The translations under genes and the position numbers were made by a program. Positions 1 to 10,659 of a stretch of 64,000 bases of DNA are shown here, in pieces. The DNA comes from Takakia lepidozioides (taxonomy: Eukaryota; Streptophyta; Takakiopsida; Takakiales; Takakiaceae), in contig CM060734.1 of NCBI GenBank assembly GCA_030704615.1, positions 27,094,001 through 27,158,000 on the forward strand. Direction: 5' to 3'. The notes below the pieces were generated by a model that saw nothing but the letters and a program-made list of their open reading frames with translations, made no database searches and had not been told where the DNA came from. Position 1 is the first letter of the stretch, and the number at the start of each line of letters is the position of its first letter.

Positions 1-41
1 TGTTGGACATACCTTGTCACATGCTCCTCTCAAGTATGAAG

Positions 42-59
42 TCAATCAAAATTGATTGA
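42..59. repeat. Perfect inverted repeat in type A monomers (first example)
   Basis: TCAATCAA-AA-TTGATTGA: 8-bp perfect arms around a 2-nt centre. It is present in essentially every A monomer of both arrays; in the right array it reads with TT in the centre. Type B keeps only part of the pairing. It could extrude as a small hairpin or bind a dimeric protein; neither is shown by sequence alone. Confidence 0.85.
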
Positions 60-65
60 AAGGGT

Positions 66-85
66 GAACCCATCGTTCGATGTTC
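66..85. repeat. Conserved dyad in the shared part of all monomers (first example)
   Basis: GAA, then CC (unpaired), then CATCG-TT-CGATG, then TTC. The inner 5-bp arms pair perfectly around TT, and GAA/TTC extend the stem past a 2-base bulge. It is identical in A and B monomers and is the most constant block I saw across both arrays; it also holds two of the three shared CpG sites. It does not match the mammalian CENP-B box as I remember it (core TTCG...A..CGGG). Confidence 0.8.
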
Positions 86-1203
86 AAATGATTTTGATTG
101 CTTTCAAACATTGCGAGTGTGTTGGACATACCTTGTCAGAGGTACGTGTCAAGTATCATGTCAATCGAAATTGATTCAAAGGGTGAACCCATCGTTCGAT
201 GTTCAAATGAATTTTTGATTGCTTTCAATCTTTGCGAGTGTGTTGGACATACCTTGTCACATGCTCCTCTCAAGTATGAAGTCAATCAAAATTGATTGAA
301 AGGGTGAACCCATCGTTCGATGTTCAAATGATTTTTGATTGCTTTCAATCTTTGCGAGTGTGTTGGACATACCTTGTCACATGCTCCTCTCAAGTATGAA
401 GTCAATCAAAATTGATTGAAAGGGTGAACCCATCGTTCGATGTTCAAATGAATTTTTGATTGCTTTCAAACATTGCGAGTGTGTTGGACATACCTTGTCA
501 CATGCTCCTCTCAAGTATGAAGTCAATCAAAATTGATTGAAAGGGTGAACCCATCGTTCGATGTTCAAATGATCTTTGATTGCTTTCAAACATTGCGAGT
601 GTGTTGGACATACCTTGTCAGAGGTACGTGTCAAGTATCAGTCAATCGAAATTGATTCAAAGGGTGAACCCATCGTTCGATGTTCAAATGAATTTTTGAT
701 TGCTTTCAATCTTTGCGAGTGTGTTGGACATACCTTGTCACATGCTCCTCTCAAGTATGAAGTCAATCAAAATTGATTGAAAGGGTGAACCCATCGTTCG
801 ATGTTCAAATGATCTTTGATTGCTTTCAAACATTGCGAGTGTGTTGGACATACCTTGTCAGAGGTACGTGTCGAGTATGAGGTCAATCGAAATTGATTCA
901 AAGGGTGAACCCATCGTTCGATGTTCAAATGAATTTTTGATTGCTTTCAATCTTTGCGAGTGTGTTGGACATACCTTGTCACATGCTCCTCTCAAGTATG
1001 AAGTCAATCGAAATTGATTCAAAGGGTGAACCCATCGTTCGATGTTCAAATGAATTTTTGATTGCTTTCAATCTTTGCGAGTGTGTTGGACATACCTTGT
1101 CACATGCTCCTCTCAAGTATGAAGTCAATCAAAATTGATTGAAAGGGTGAACCCATCGTTCGATGTTCAAATGATTTTTGATTGCTTTCAAACATTGCGA
1201 GTG

Positions 1204-1323
1204 TGTTGGACATACCTTGTCACATGCTCCTCTCAAGTATGAAGTCAATCAAAATTGATTGAAAGGGTGAACCCATCGTTCGATGTTCAAATGATTTTTG
1301 ATTGCTTTCAAACATTGCGAGTG
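1204..1323 (+). repeat. Reference type A monomer (120 bp)
   Basis: A clean example of the commoner monomer. In order: shared start (bases 1-19 of the monomer), A linker CACATGCTCCTCTCAAGTAT, palindrome TCAATCAA-AA-TTGATTGA, AAAGGGTGAACC, the second dyad CATCG-TT-CGATG, then GATTTTTGATTGCTTTC, AAACATT and GCGAGTG. GC is 46 of 120 bases by hand count. It has three CpG sites, all in the shared part. Confidence 0.95.
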
Positions 1324-2769
1324 TGTTGGACATACCTTGTCACATGCTCCTCTCAAGTATGAAGTCAATCAAAATTGATTGAAAGGGTGAACCCATCGTT
1401 CGATGTTCAAATGATCTTTGATTGCTTTCAAACATTGCGAGTGTGTTGGACATACCTTGTCAGAGGTACGTGTCGAGTATCAGGTCAATCGAAATTGATT
1501 CAAAGGGTGAACCCATCGTTCGATGTTCAAATGAATTTTTGATTGCTTTCAATCTTTGCGAGTGTGTTGGACATACCTTGTCACATGCTCCTCTCAAGTA
1601 TGAGTCAATCGAAATTGATTGAAAGGGTGAACCCATCGTTCGATGTTCAAATGAATTTTTGATTGCTTTCAATCTTTGCGAGTGTGTTGGACATACCTTG
1701 TCACATGCTCCTCTCAAGTATGAAGTCAATCAAAATTGATTGAAAGGGTGAACCCATCGTTCGATGTTCAAATGAATTTTTGATTGCTTTCAAACATTGC
1801 GAGTGTGTTGGACATACCTTGTCAGAGGTACGTGTCGAGTATGAGGTCAATCGAAATTGATTCAAAGGGTGAACCCATCGTTCGATGTTCAAATGAATTT
1901 TTGATTGCTTTCAATCTTTGCGAGTGTGTTGGACATACCTTGTCACATGCTCCTCTCAAGTATGAAGTCAATCAAAATTGATTGAAAGGGTGAACCCATC
2001 GTTCGATGTTCAAATGATCTTTGATTGCTTTCAAACATTGCGAGTGTGTTGGACATACCTTGTCAGAGGTACGTGTCGAGTATGAGGTCAATCGAAATTG
2101 ATTCAAAGGGTGAACCCATCGTTCGATGTTCAAATGAATTTTTGATTGCTTTCAATCTTTGCGAGTGTGTTGGACATACCTTGTCACATGCTCCTCTCAA
2201 GTATGAAGTCAATCAAAATTGATTGAAAGGGTGAACCCATCGTTCGATGTTCAAATGATTTTTGATTGCTTTCAAACATTGCGAGTGTGTTGGACATACC
2301 TTGTCACATGCTCCTCTCAAGTATGAAGTCAATCAAAATTGATTGAAAGGGTGAACCCATCGTTCGATGTTCAAATGAATTTTTGATTGCTTTCAAACAT
2401 TGCGAGTGTGTTGGACATACCTTGTCACATGCTCCTCTCAAGTATGAAGTCAATCAAAATTGATTGAAAGGGTGAACCCATCGTTCGATGTTCAAATGAT
2501 TTTTGATTGCTTTCAAACATTGCGAGTGTGTTGGACATACCTTGTCAGAGGTACGTGTCAAGTATCATGTCAATCGAAATTGATTCAAAGGGTGAACCCA
2601 TCGTTCGATGTTCAAATGAATTTTTGATTGCTTTCAATCTTTGCGAGTGTGTTGGACATACCTTGTCACATGCTCCTCTCAAGTATGAAGTCAATCAAAA
2701 TTGATTGAAAGGGTGAACCCATCGTTCGATGTTCAAATGATCTTTGATTGCTTTCAAACATTGCGAGTG

Positions 2770-2890
2770 TGTTGGACATACCTTGTCAGAGGTACGTGTC
2801 GAGTATCAGGTCAATCGAAATTGATTCAAAGGGTGAACCCATCGTTCGATGTTCAAATGAATTTTTGATTGCTTTCAATCTTTGCGAGTG
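2770..2890 (+). repeat. Reference type B monomer (121 bp)
   Basis: A clean example of the second monomer. After the shared start the linker reads CAGAGGTACGTGTCGAGTAT, then CAGGTCAATCGAAATTGATT and CAAAGGG. Compared with type A the palindrome is broken by two mismatches (A to G and G to C). B monomers nearly always continue with GAATTTTT and AATCTTTG. There are six CpG sites: three shared with A and three in the B linker and palindrome. Confidence 0.95.
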
Positions 2891-3011
2891 TGTTGGACAT
2901 ACCTTGTCACATGCTCCTCTCAAGTATGAGGTCAATCGAAATTGATTCAAAGGGTGAACCCATCGTTCGATGTTCAAATGAATTTTTGATTGCTTTCAAT
3001 CTTTGCGAGTG
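2891..3011 (+). repeat. Chimeric A' monomer (A start, B end)
   Basis: It starts with the A linker CACATGCTCCTCTCAAGTAT, then switches to the B sequence GAGGTCAATCGAAATTGATT, CAAAGGG, GAATTTTT and AATCTTTG. The switch falls within about 10 bp around AGTATGA, which A and B share. Similar A' monomers sit at fixed places in each 28-mer (963 and 1565; 4325 and 4927; 6250; 7681; 8281; 9604). The simplest reading is an exchange between an A and a B monomer, later amplified with the higher-order unit. Confidence 0.85.
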
Positions 3012-3120
3012 TGTTGGACATACCTTGTCACATGCTCCTCTCAATCAAAATTGATTGAAAGGGTGAACCCATCGTTCGATGTTCAAATGAATTTTTGATT
3101 GCTTTCAAACATTGCGAGTG
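3012..3120 (+). repeat. Short A'' monomer with 12-bp deletion, HOR landmark, copy 1
   Basis: This monomer is 109 bp. The A linker passes directly from CCTCTCAA to TCAAAATTGATTGAAAGG, so 12 bp (GTATGAAGTCAA) are missing. The lost segment is bounded by TCAA on both sides, as expected for slippage or end joining at a 4-bp microhomology. It occurs once per 28-mer, which makes it the best phase marker. Confidence 0.93.
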
Positions 3121-3601
3121 TGTTGGACATACCTTGTCAGAGGTACGTGTCAGTATGAAGTCAATCGAAATTGATTCAAAGGGTGAACCCATCGTTCGAT
3201 GTTCAAATGAATTTTGATTGCTTTCAAACATTGCGAGTGTGTTGGACATACCTTGTCAGAGGTACGTGTCAAGTATCAGGTCAATCGAAATTGATTCAAA
3301 GGGTGAACCCATCGTTCGATGTTCAAATGAATTTTTGATTGCTTTCAATCTTTGCGAGTGTGTTGGACATACCTTGTCACATGCTCCTCTCAAGTATGAA
3401 GTCAATCAAAATTGATTGAAAGGGTGAACCCATCGTTCGATGTTCAAATGATCTTTTGATTGCTTTCAAACATTGCGAGTGTGTTGGACATACCTTGTCA
3501 GAGGTACGTGTCCAATATCATGTCAATCGAAATGATTCAAAGGGTGAACCCATCGTTCGATGTTCAAATGAATTTTTGATTGCTTTCAATCTTTGCGAGT
3601 G

Positions 3602-6600
3602 TGTTGGACATACCTTGTCACATGCTCCTCTCAAGTATGAAGTCAATCAAAATTGATTGAAAGGGTGAACCCATCGTTCGATGTTCAAATGATTTTTGAT
3701 TGCTTTCAATCTTTGCGAGTGTGTTGGACATACCTTGTCACATGCTCCTCTCAAGTATGAAGTCAATCAAAATTGATTGAAAGGGTGAACCCATCGTTCG
3801 ATGTTCAAATGAATTTTTGATTGCTTTCAAACATTGCGAGTGTGTTGGACATACCTTGTCACATGCTCCTCTCAAGTATGAAGTCAATCAAAATTGATTG
3901 AAAGGGTGAACCCATCGTTCGATGTTCAAATGATCTTTGATTGCTTTCAAACATTGCGAGTGTGTTGGACATACCTTGTCAGAGGTACGTGTCAAGTATC
4001 ATGTCAATCGAAATTGATTCAAAGGGTGAACCCATCGTTCGATGTTCAAATGAATTTTTGATTGCTTTCAATCTTTGCGAGTGTGTTGGACATACCTTGT
4101 CACATGCTCCTCTCAAGTATGAAGTCAATCAAAATTGATTGAAAGGGTGAACCCATCGTTCGATGTTCAAATGATCTTTGATTGCTTTCAAACATTGCGA
4201 GTGTGTTGGACATACCTTGTCAGAGGTACGTGTCGAGTATCAGGTCAATCGAAATTGATTCAAAGGGTGAACCCATCGTTCGATGTTCAAATGAATTTTT
4301 GATTGCTTTCAATCTTTGCGAGTGTGTTGGACATACCTTGTCACATGCTCCTCTCAAGTATGAGTCAATCGAAATTGATTCAAAGGGTGAACCCATCGTT
4401 CGATGTTCAAATGAATTTTTGATTGCTTTCAATCTTTGCGAGTGTGTTGGACATACCTTGTCACATGCTCCTCTCAAGTATGAAGTCAATCAAAATTGAT
4501 TGAAAGGGTGAACCCATCGTTCGATGTTCAAATGATTTTTGATTGCTTTCAAACATTGCGAGTGTGTTGGACATACCTTGTCACATGCTCCTCTCAAGTA
4601 TGAAGTCAATCAAAATTGATTGAAAGGGTGAACCCATCGTTCGATGTTCAAATGATTTTTGATTGCTTTCAAACATTGCGAGTGTGTTGGACATACCTTG
4701 TCACATGCTCCTCTCAAGTATGAAGTCAATCAAAATTGATTGAAAGGGTGAACCCATCGTTCGATGTTCAAATGATCTTTGATTGCTTTCAAACATTGCG
4801 AGTGTGTTGGACATACCTTGTCAGAGGTACGTGTCGAGTATCAGGTCAATCGAAATTGATTCAAAGGGTGAACCCATCGTTCGATGTTCAAATGAATTTT
4901 TGATTGCTTTCAATCTTTGCGAGTGTGTTGGACATACCTTGTCACATGCTCCTCTCAAGTATGAGTCAATCGAAATTGATTCAAAGGGTGAACCCATCGT
5001 TCGATGTTCAAATGAATTTTTGATTGCTTTCAATCTTTGCGAGTGTGTTGGACATACCTTGTCACATGCTCCTCTCAAGTATGAAGTCAATCAAAATTGA
5101 TTGAAAGGGTGAACCCATCGTTCGATGTTCAAATGAATTTTTGATTGCTTTCAAACATTGCGAGTGTGTTGGACATACCTTGTCAGAGGTACGTGTCGAG
5201 TATGAGGTCAATCAAATTGATTCAAAGGGTGAACCCATCGTTCGATGTTCAAATGAATTTTTGATTGCTTTCAATCTTTGCGAGTGTGTTGGACATACCT
5301 TGTCACATGCTCCTCTCAAGTATGAAGTCAATCAAAATTGATTGAAAGGGTGAACCCATCGTTCGATGTTCAAATGATCTTTGATTGCTTTCAAACATTG
5401 CGAGTGTGTTGGACATACCTTGTCAGAGGTACGTGTCGAGTATGAGGTCAATCGAAATTGATTCAAAGGGTGAACCCATCGTTCGATGTTCAAATGAATT
5501 TTTGATTGCTTTCAATCTTTGCGAGTGTGTTGGACATACCTTGTCACATGCTCCTCTCAAGTATGAAGTCAATCAAAATTGATTGAAAGGGTGAACCCAT
5601 CGTTCGATGTTCAAATGATTTTTGATTGCTTTCAAACATTGCGAGTGTGTTGGACATACCTTGTCACATGCTCCTCTCAAGTATGAAGTCAATCAAAATT
5701 GATTGAAAGGGTGAACCCATCGTTCGATGTTCAAATGAATTTTTGATTGCTTTCAAACATTGCGAGTGTGTTGGACATACCTTGTCACATGCTCCTCTCA
5801 AGTATGAAGTCAATCAAAATTGATTGAAAGGGTGAACCCATCGTTCGATGTTCAAATGATTTTTGATTGCTTTCAAACATTGCGAGTGTGTTGGACATAC
5901 CTTGTCAGAGGTACGTGTCAAGTATCAGTCAATCGAAATTGATTCAAAGGGTGAACCCATCGTTCGATGTTCAAATGAATTTTTGATTGCTTTCAATCTT
6001 TGCGAGTGTGTTGGACATACCTTGTCACATGCTCCTCTCAAGTATGAAGTCAATCAAAATTGATTGAAAGGGTGAACCCATCGTTCGATGTTCAAATGAT
6101 CTTTGATTGCTTTCAAACATTGCGAGTGTGTTGGACATACCTTGTCAGAGGTACGTGTCGAGTATCAGGTCAATCGAAATTGATTCAAAGGGTGAACCCA
6201 TCGTTCGATGTTCAAATGAATTTTTGATTGCTTTCAATCTTTGCGAGTGTGTTGGACATACCTTGTCACATGCTCCTCTCAAGTATGAGGTCAATCGAAA
6301 TTGATTCAAAGGGTGAACCCATCGTTCGATGTTCAAATGAATTTTTGATTGCTTTCAATCTTTGCGAGTGTGTTGGACATACCTTGTCACATGCTCCTCT
6401 CAATCAAAATTGATTGAAAGGGTGAACCCATCGTTCGATGTTCAAATGAATTTTTGATTGCTTTCAAACATTGCGAGTGTGTTGGACATACCTTGTCAGA
6501 GGTACGTGTCAAGTATGAAGTCAATCGAAATTGATTCAAAGGGTGAACCCATCGTTCGATGTTCAAATGAATTTTGATTGCTTTCAAACATTGCGAGTGT

Positions 6601-6959
6601 GTTGGACATACCTTGTCAGAGGTACGTCTCAAGTATCAGTCAATCGAAATTGATTCAAAGGGTGAACCCATCGTTCGATGTTCAAATGAATTTTTGATTG
6701 CTTTCAATCTTTGCGAGTGTGTTGGACATACCTTGTCACATGCTCCTCTCAAGTATGAAGTCAATCAAAATTGATTGAAAGGGTGAACCCATCGTTCGAT
6801 GTTCAAATGATTTTGATTGCTTTCAAACATTGCGAGTGTGTTGGACATACCTTGTCAGAGGTACCTGTCAAGTATCATGTCAATCGAAATTGATTCAAAG
6901 GGTGAACCCATCGTTCGATGTTCAAATGAATTTTTGATTGCTTTCAATCTTTGCGAGTG
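3602..6959 (+). repeat. 28-monomer higher-order repeat, copy 2 (3358 bp)
   Basis: It has the same monomer order as copy 1. Matching landmarks sit 3359-3361 bp downstream of those in copy 1: the first A monomer (241 to 3602), the second A' (1565 to 4927) and A'' (3012 to 6371). Differences from copy 1 are few and mostly single bases, far fewer than between A and B monomers. One example is the first A' linker, which reads TATGAAGTC at 963 and TATGAGTC at 4325. Confidence 0.88.
6371..6479 (+). repeat. Short A'' monomer, HOR landmark, copy 2
   Basis: It has the same 12-bp loss as the monomer at 3012, 3359 bp downstream and in the same neighbourhood (A' before it, two B monomers after it). Confidence 0.93.
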
Positions 6960-9900
6960 TGTTGGACATACCTTGTCACATGCTCCTCTCAAGTATGAAG
7001 TCAATCAAAATTGATTGAAAGGGTGAACCCATCGTTCGATGTTCAAATGATTTTTGATTGCTTTCAATCTTTGCGAGTGTGTTGGACATACCTTGTCACA
7101 TGCTCCTCTCAAGTATGAAGTCAATCAATTGATTGAAAGGGTGAACCCATCGTTCGATGTTCAAATGAATTTTTGATTGCTTTCAAACATTGCGAGTGTG
7201 TTGGACATACCTTGTCACATGCTCCTCTCAAGTATGAAGTCAATCAAAATTGATTGAAAGGGTGAACCCATCGTTCGATGTTCAAATGATCTTTGATTGC
7301 TTTCAAACATGGCGAGTGTGTTGGACATACCTTGTCAGAGGTACGTGTCAAGTATCAGGTCAATCGAAATTGATTCAAAGGGTGAACCCATCGTTCGATG
7401 TTCAAATGAATTTTTGATTGCTTTCAATCTTTGCGAGTGTGTTGGACATACCTTGTCACATGCTCCTCTCAAGTATGAAGTCAATCAAAATTGATTGAAA
7501 GGGTGAACCCATCGTTCGATGTTCAAATGATCTTTGATTGCTTTCAAACATTGCGAGTGTGTTGGACATACCTTGTCAGAGGTACGTGTCGAGTATGAGG
7601 TCAATCGAAATTGATTCAAAGGGTGAACCCATCGTTCGATGTTCAAATGAATTTTTGATTGCTTTCAATCTTTGCGAGTGTGTTGGACATACCTTGTCAC
7701 ATGCTCCTCTCAAGTATGAAGTCAATCGAAATTGATTGAAAGGGTGAACCCATCGTTCGATGTTCAAATGAATTTTTGATTGCTTTCAATCTTTGCGAGT
7801 GTGTTGGACATACCTTGTCACATGCTCCTCTCAAGTATGAAGTCAATCAAAATTGATTGAAAGGGTGAACCCATCGTTCGATGTTCAAATGATTTTTGAT
7901 TGCTTTCAAACATTGCGAGTGTGTTGGACATACCTTGTCACATGCTCCTCTCAAGTATGAAGTCAATCAAAATTGATTGAAAGGGTGAACCCATCGTTCG
8001 ATGTTCAAATGATTTTTGATTGCTTTCAAACATTGCGAGTGTGTTGGACATACCTTGTCACATGCTCCTCTCAAGTATGAAGTCAATCAAAATTGATTGA
8101 AAGGGTGAACCCATCGTTCGATGTTCAAATGATTTTTGATTGCTTTCAAACATTGCGAGTGTGTTGGACATACCTTGTCAGAGGTACGTGTCGAGTATCA
8201 GGTCAATCGAAATTGATTCAAAGGGTGAACCCATCGTTCGATGTTCAAATGATTTTGATTGCTTTCAATCTTTGCGAGTGTGTTGGACATACCTTGTCAC
8301 ATGCTCCTCTCAAGTATGAGTCAATCGAAATTGATTCAAAGGGTGAACCCATCGTTCGATGTTCAAATGAATTTTTGATTGCTTTCAATCTTTGCGAGTG
8401 TGTTGGACATACCTTGTCACATGCTCCTCTCAAGTATGAAGTCAATCAAAATTGATTGAAAGGGTGAACCCATCGTTCGATGTTCAAATGAATTTTTGAT
8501 TGCTTTCAAACATTGCGAGTGTGTTGGACATACCTTGTCAGAGGTACGTGTCGAGTATGAGGTCAATCAAAATTGATTCAAAGGGTGAACCCATCGTTCG
8601 ATGTTCAAATGAATTTTGATTGCTTTCAATCTTTGCGAGTGTGTTGGACATACCTTGTCACATGCTCCTCTCAAGTATGAAGTCAATCAAAATTGATTGA
8701 AAGGGTGAACCCATCGTTCGATGTTCAAATGATCTTTGATTGCTTTCAAACATTGCGAGTGTGTTGGACATACCTTGTCAGAGGTACGTGTCGAGTATGA
8801 GGTCAATCGAAATTGATTCAAAGGGTGAACCCATCGTTCGATGTTCAAATGAATTTTTGATTGCTTTCAATCTTTGCGAGTGTGTTGGACATACCTTGTC
8901 ACATGCTCCTCTCAAGTATGAAGTCAATCAAAATTGATTGAAAGGGTGAACCCATCGTTCGATGTTCAAATGATTTTTGATTGCTTTCAAACATTGCGAG
9001 TGTGTTGGACATACCTTGTCACATGCTCCTCTCAAGTATGAAGTCAATCAAAATTGATTGAAAGGGTGAACCCATCGTTCGATGTTCAAATGAATTTTTG
9101 ATTGCTTTCAAACATTGCGAGTGTGTTGGACATACCTTGTCACATGCTCCTCTCAAGTATGAAGTCAATCAAATTGATTGAAAGGGTGAACCCATCGTTC
9201 GATGTTCAAATGATTTTGATTGCTTTCAAACATTGCGAGTGTGTTGGACATACCTTGTCAGAGGTACGTGTCAAGTATCAGGTCAATCGAAATTGATTCA
9301 AAGGGTGAACCCATCGTTCGATGTTCAAATGAATTTTTGATTGCTTTCAATCTTGCGAGTGTGTTGGACATACCTTGTCACATGCTCCTCTCAAGTATGA
9401 AGTCAATCAAAATTGATTGAAAGGGTGAACCCATCGTTCGATGTTCAAATGATCTTTGATTGCTTTCAAACATTGCGAGTGTGTTGGACATACCTTGTCA
9501 GAGGTACGCTGTCGAGTATCAGGTCAATCGAAATTGATTCAAAGGGTGAACCCATCGTTCGATGTTCAAATGAATTTTTGATTGCTTTCAATCTTTGCGA
9601 GTGTGTTGGACATACCTTGTCACATGCTCCTCTCAAGTATGAAGTCAATCGAAATTGATTCAAAGGGTGAACCCATCGTTCGATGTTCAAATGAATTTTT
9701 GATTGCTTTCAATCTTTGCGAGTGTGTTGGACATACCTTGTCACATGCTCCTCTCAATCAAAATTGATTGAAAGGGTGAACCCATCGTTCGATGTTCAAA
9801 TGAATTTTGATTGCTTTCAAACATTGCGAGTGTGTTGGACATACCTTGTCAGAGGTACGTGTCGAGTATCAAGTCAATCGAAATGATTCAAAGGGTGAAC

Positions 9901-10311
9901 CCATCGTTCGATGTTCAAATGAATTTTGATTGCTTTCAAACATTGCGAGTGTGTTGGACATACCTTGTCAGAGGTACGTCTCAAGTATGAAGTCAATCGA
10001 ATTGATTCAAAGGGTGAACCCATCGTTCGATGTTCAAATGAATTTTGATTGCTTTCAATCTTTGCGAGTGTGTTGGACATACCTTGTCACATGCTCCTCT
10101 CAAGTATGAAGTCAATCAAAATTGATTGAAAGGGTGAACCCATCGTTCGATGTTCAAATGATCTTTGATTGCTTTCAAACATTGCGAGTGTGTTGGACAT
10201 ACCTTGACAGAGGTACGTGTCAAGTATGAGGTCAATCGAAATTGATTCAAAGGGTGAACCCCATTGTTCGATGTTCAAATGAATTTTGATTGCTTTCAAT
10301 CTTTGCGAGTG
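6960..10311 (+). repeat. 28-monomer higher-order repeat, copy 3 (3352 bp)
   Basis: It has the same order as copies 1 and 2, with the A'' landmark at 9725, 3354 bp after the copy 2 one. It carries more private changes than the other two: a 2-bp loss in the palindrome of the second monomer (near 7127), an inserted base in the B linker near 9510, and several one-base losses in the last kilobase. The extra changes increase toward the N gap. Confidence 0.85.
9725..9832 (+). repeat. Short A'' monomer, HOR landmark, copy 3
   Basis: It has the same 12-bp loss, 3354 bp after the copy 2 example, again preceded by A' and followed by two B monomers. It is one base shorter (108 bp) through a T-run contraction. 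Confidence 0.92.
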
Positions 10312-10659
10312 TGTTGGACATACCTTGTCACATGCTCCTCTCAAGTATGAAGTCAATCAAAATGATTGAAAGGGTGAACCCATCGTTCGATGTTCAAATG
10401 ATTTTTGATTGCTTTCAATCATTGCGAGTGTGTTGGACATACCTTGTCACATGCTCCTCTCAAGTATGAAGTCAATCAAATTGATTGAAGGGTGAACCCA
10501 TCGTTCGATGTTCAAATGATTTTGATTGCTTTCAACATTGCGAGTGTGTTGGACATACCTTGTCACATGCTCCTCTCAAGTATGAAGTCAATCAAAATTG
10601 ATTGAAAGGGTGAACCCATCGTTCGATGTTCAAATGATCTTTGATTGCTTTCAAACATG
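10312..10659 (+). repeat. Partial higher-order repeat, copy 4, cut by the gap
   Basis: Three type-A monomers (starts 10312, 10432 and about 10549) correspond to the first three monomers of the 28-mer; the third carries GATCTTT as expected. The last monomer stops inside TCAAACATG where the N run begins. Several one-base losses are present (AAATGATTGAAAGG, GATTGAAGGG, TTTCAACATTG), so this contig end looks less accurate than the array interior. Confidence 0.75.

Larger units (their letters stand above)
1..240 (+). repeat. Partial 28-mer higher-order repeat, last two monomers (A, B)
   Basis: Two monomers (starts 1 and 120) precede the first full higher-order copy as I phased it. They match the A-B pair that closes the next copies (starts 3360/3481 and 6719/6839). 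The first is 119 bp because its T-run is one base short. Confidence 0.8.
241..3601 (+). repeat. 28-monomer higher-order repeat, copy 1 (3361 bp)
   Basis: The monomer order from 241 is A A A B A B A' A A A B A' A B A B A A A B A B A' A'' B B A B. The same order, including the A' chimeras and the single 12-bp-deleted A'' monomer, returns from 3602 and from 6960. The variants in the shared part (GATTTTT, GATCTTT, AATCTTTG, AAACATTG) follow at most of the same positions. The copy boundary is arbitrary; I placed it at an A monomer carrying GATTTTT plus AATCTTTG. Confidence 0.88.
1..10659 (+). repeat. Left satellite array, about 89 tandem monomers of about 120 bp, forward orientation
   Basis: The start TGTTGGACATACCTTGTCA recurs every 119-121 bp from base 1 up to the N gap (for example at 1, 120, 241, 361, 1204, 1324, 2770, 2891). 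I counted about 89 monomers, all on the same strand, with no intervening unique sequence. Monomers are either type A (linker CACATGCTCCTCTC) or type B (linker CAGAGGTACGTGTC), or A/B chimeras. The shared 3' part varies in two places: GATTTTT, GATCTTT or GAATTTTT, and AAACATTG or AATCTTTG. The array starts before base 1, so its left boundary is not seen. Forward strand is my reference choice only; no transcription direction is implied. Confidence 0.98.

Noticed and set aside
42-59. Palindrome plus T-run as a bacterial-type terminator
   Set aside because: The inverted repeat is AT-rich, has a 2-nt loop, occurs in hundreds of tandem copies and is not next to any gene.
66-85. Possible CENP-B box in the conserved dyad
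   Set aside because: The block has TTCG but lacks the CGGG half expected in the mammalian box as I recall it, and it is a symmetric dyad rather than the asymmetric 17-bp motif.
4182-4499. Repeated open frames of 60-120 codons, on both strands, with recurring peptide units
   Set aside because: The monomer is close to 40 codons long, so frames stay open by arithmetic. They end at the TGA in the A-type palindrome (ATTGATTGA), run equally in both directions, shift frame with every 119- or 121-bp monomer, and have no consistent start context. They are repeat shadows, not proteins.
1-10659. CRISPR-like pattern of conserved blocks separated by variable segments
   Set aside because: The variable segments are only two recurring types (A and B linkers), not unique spacers. 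The period of 120 bp is too long, and there are no cas genes or leader.
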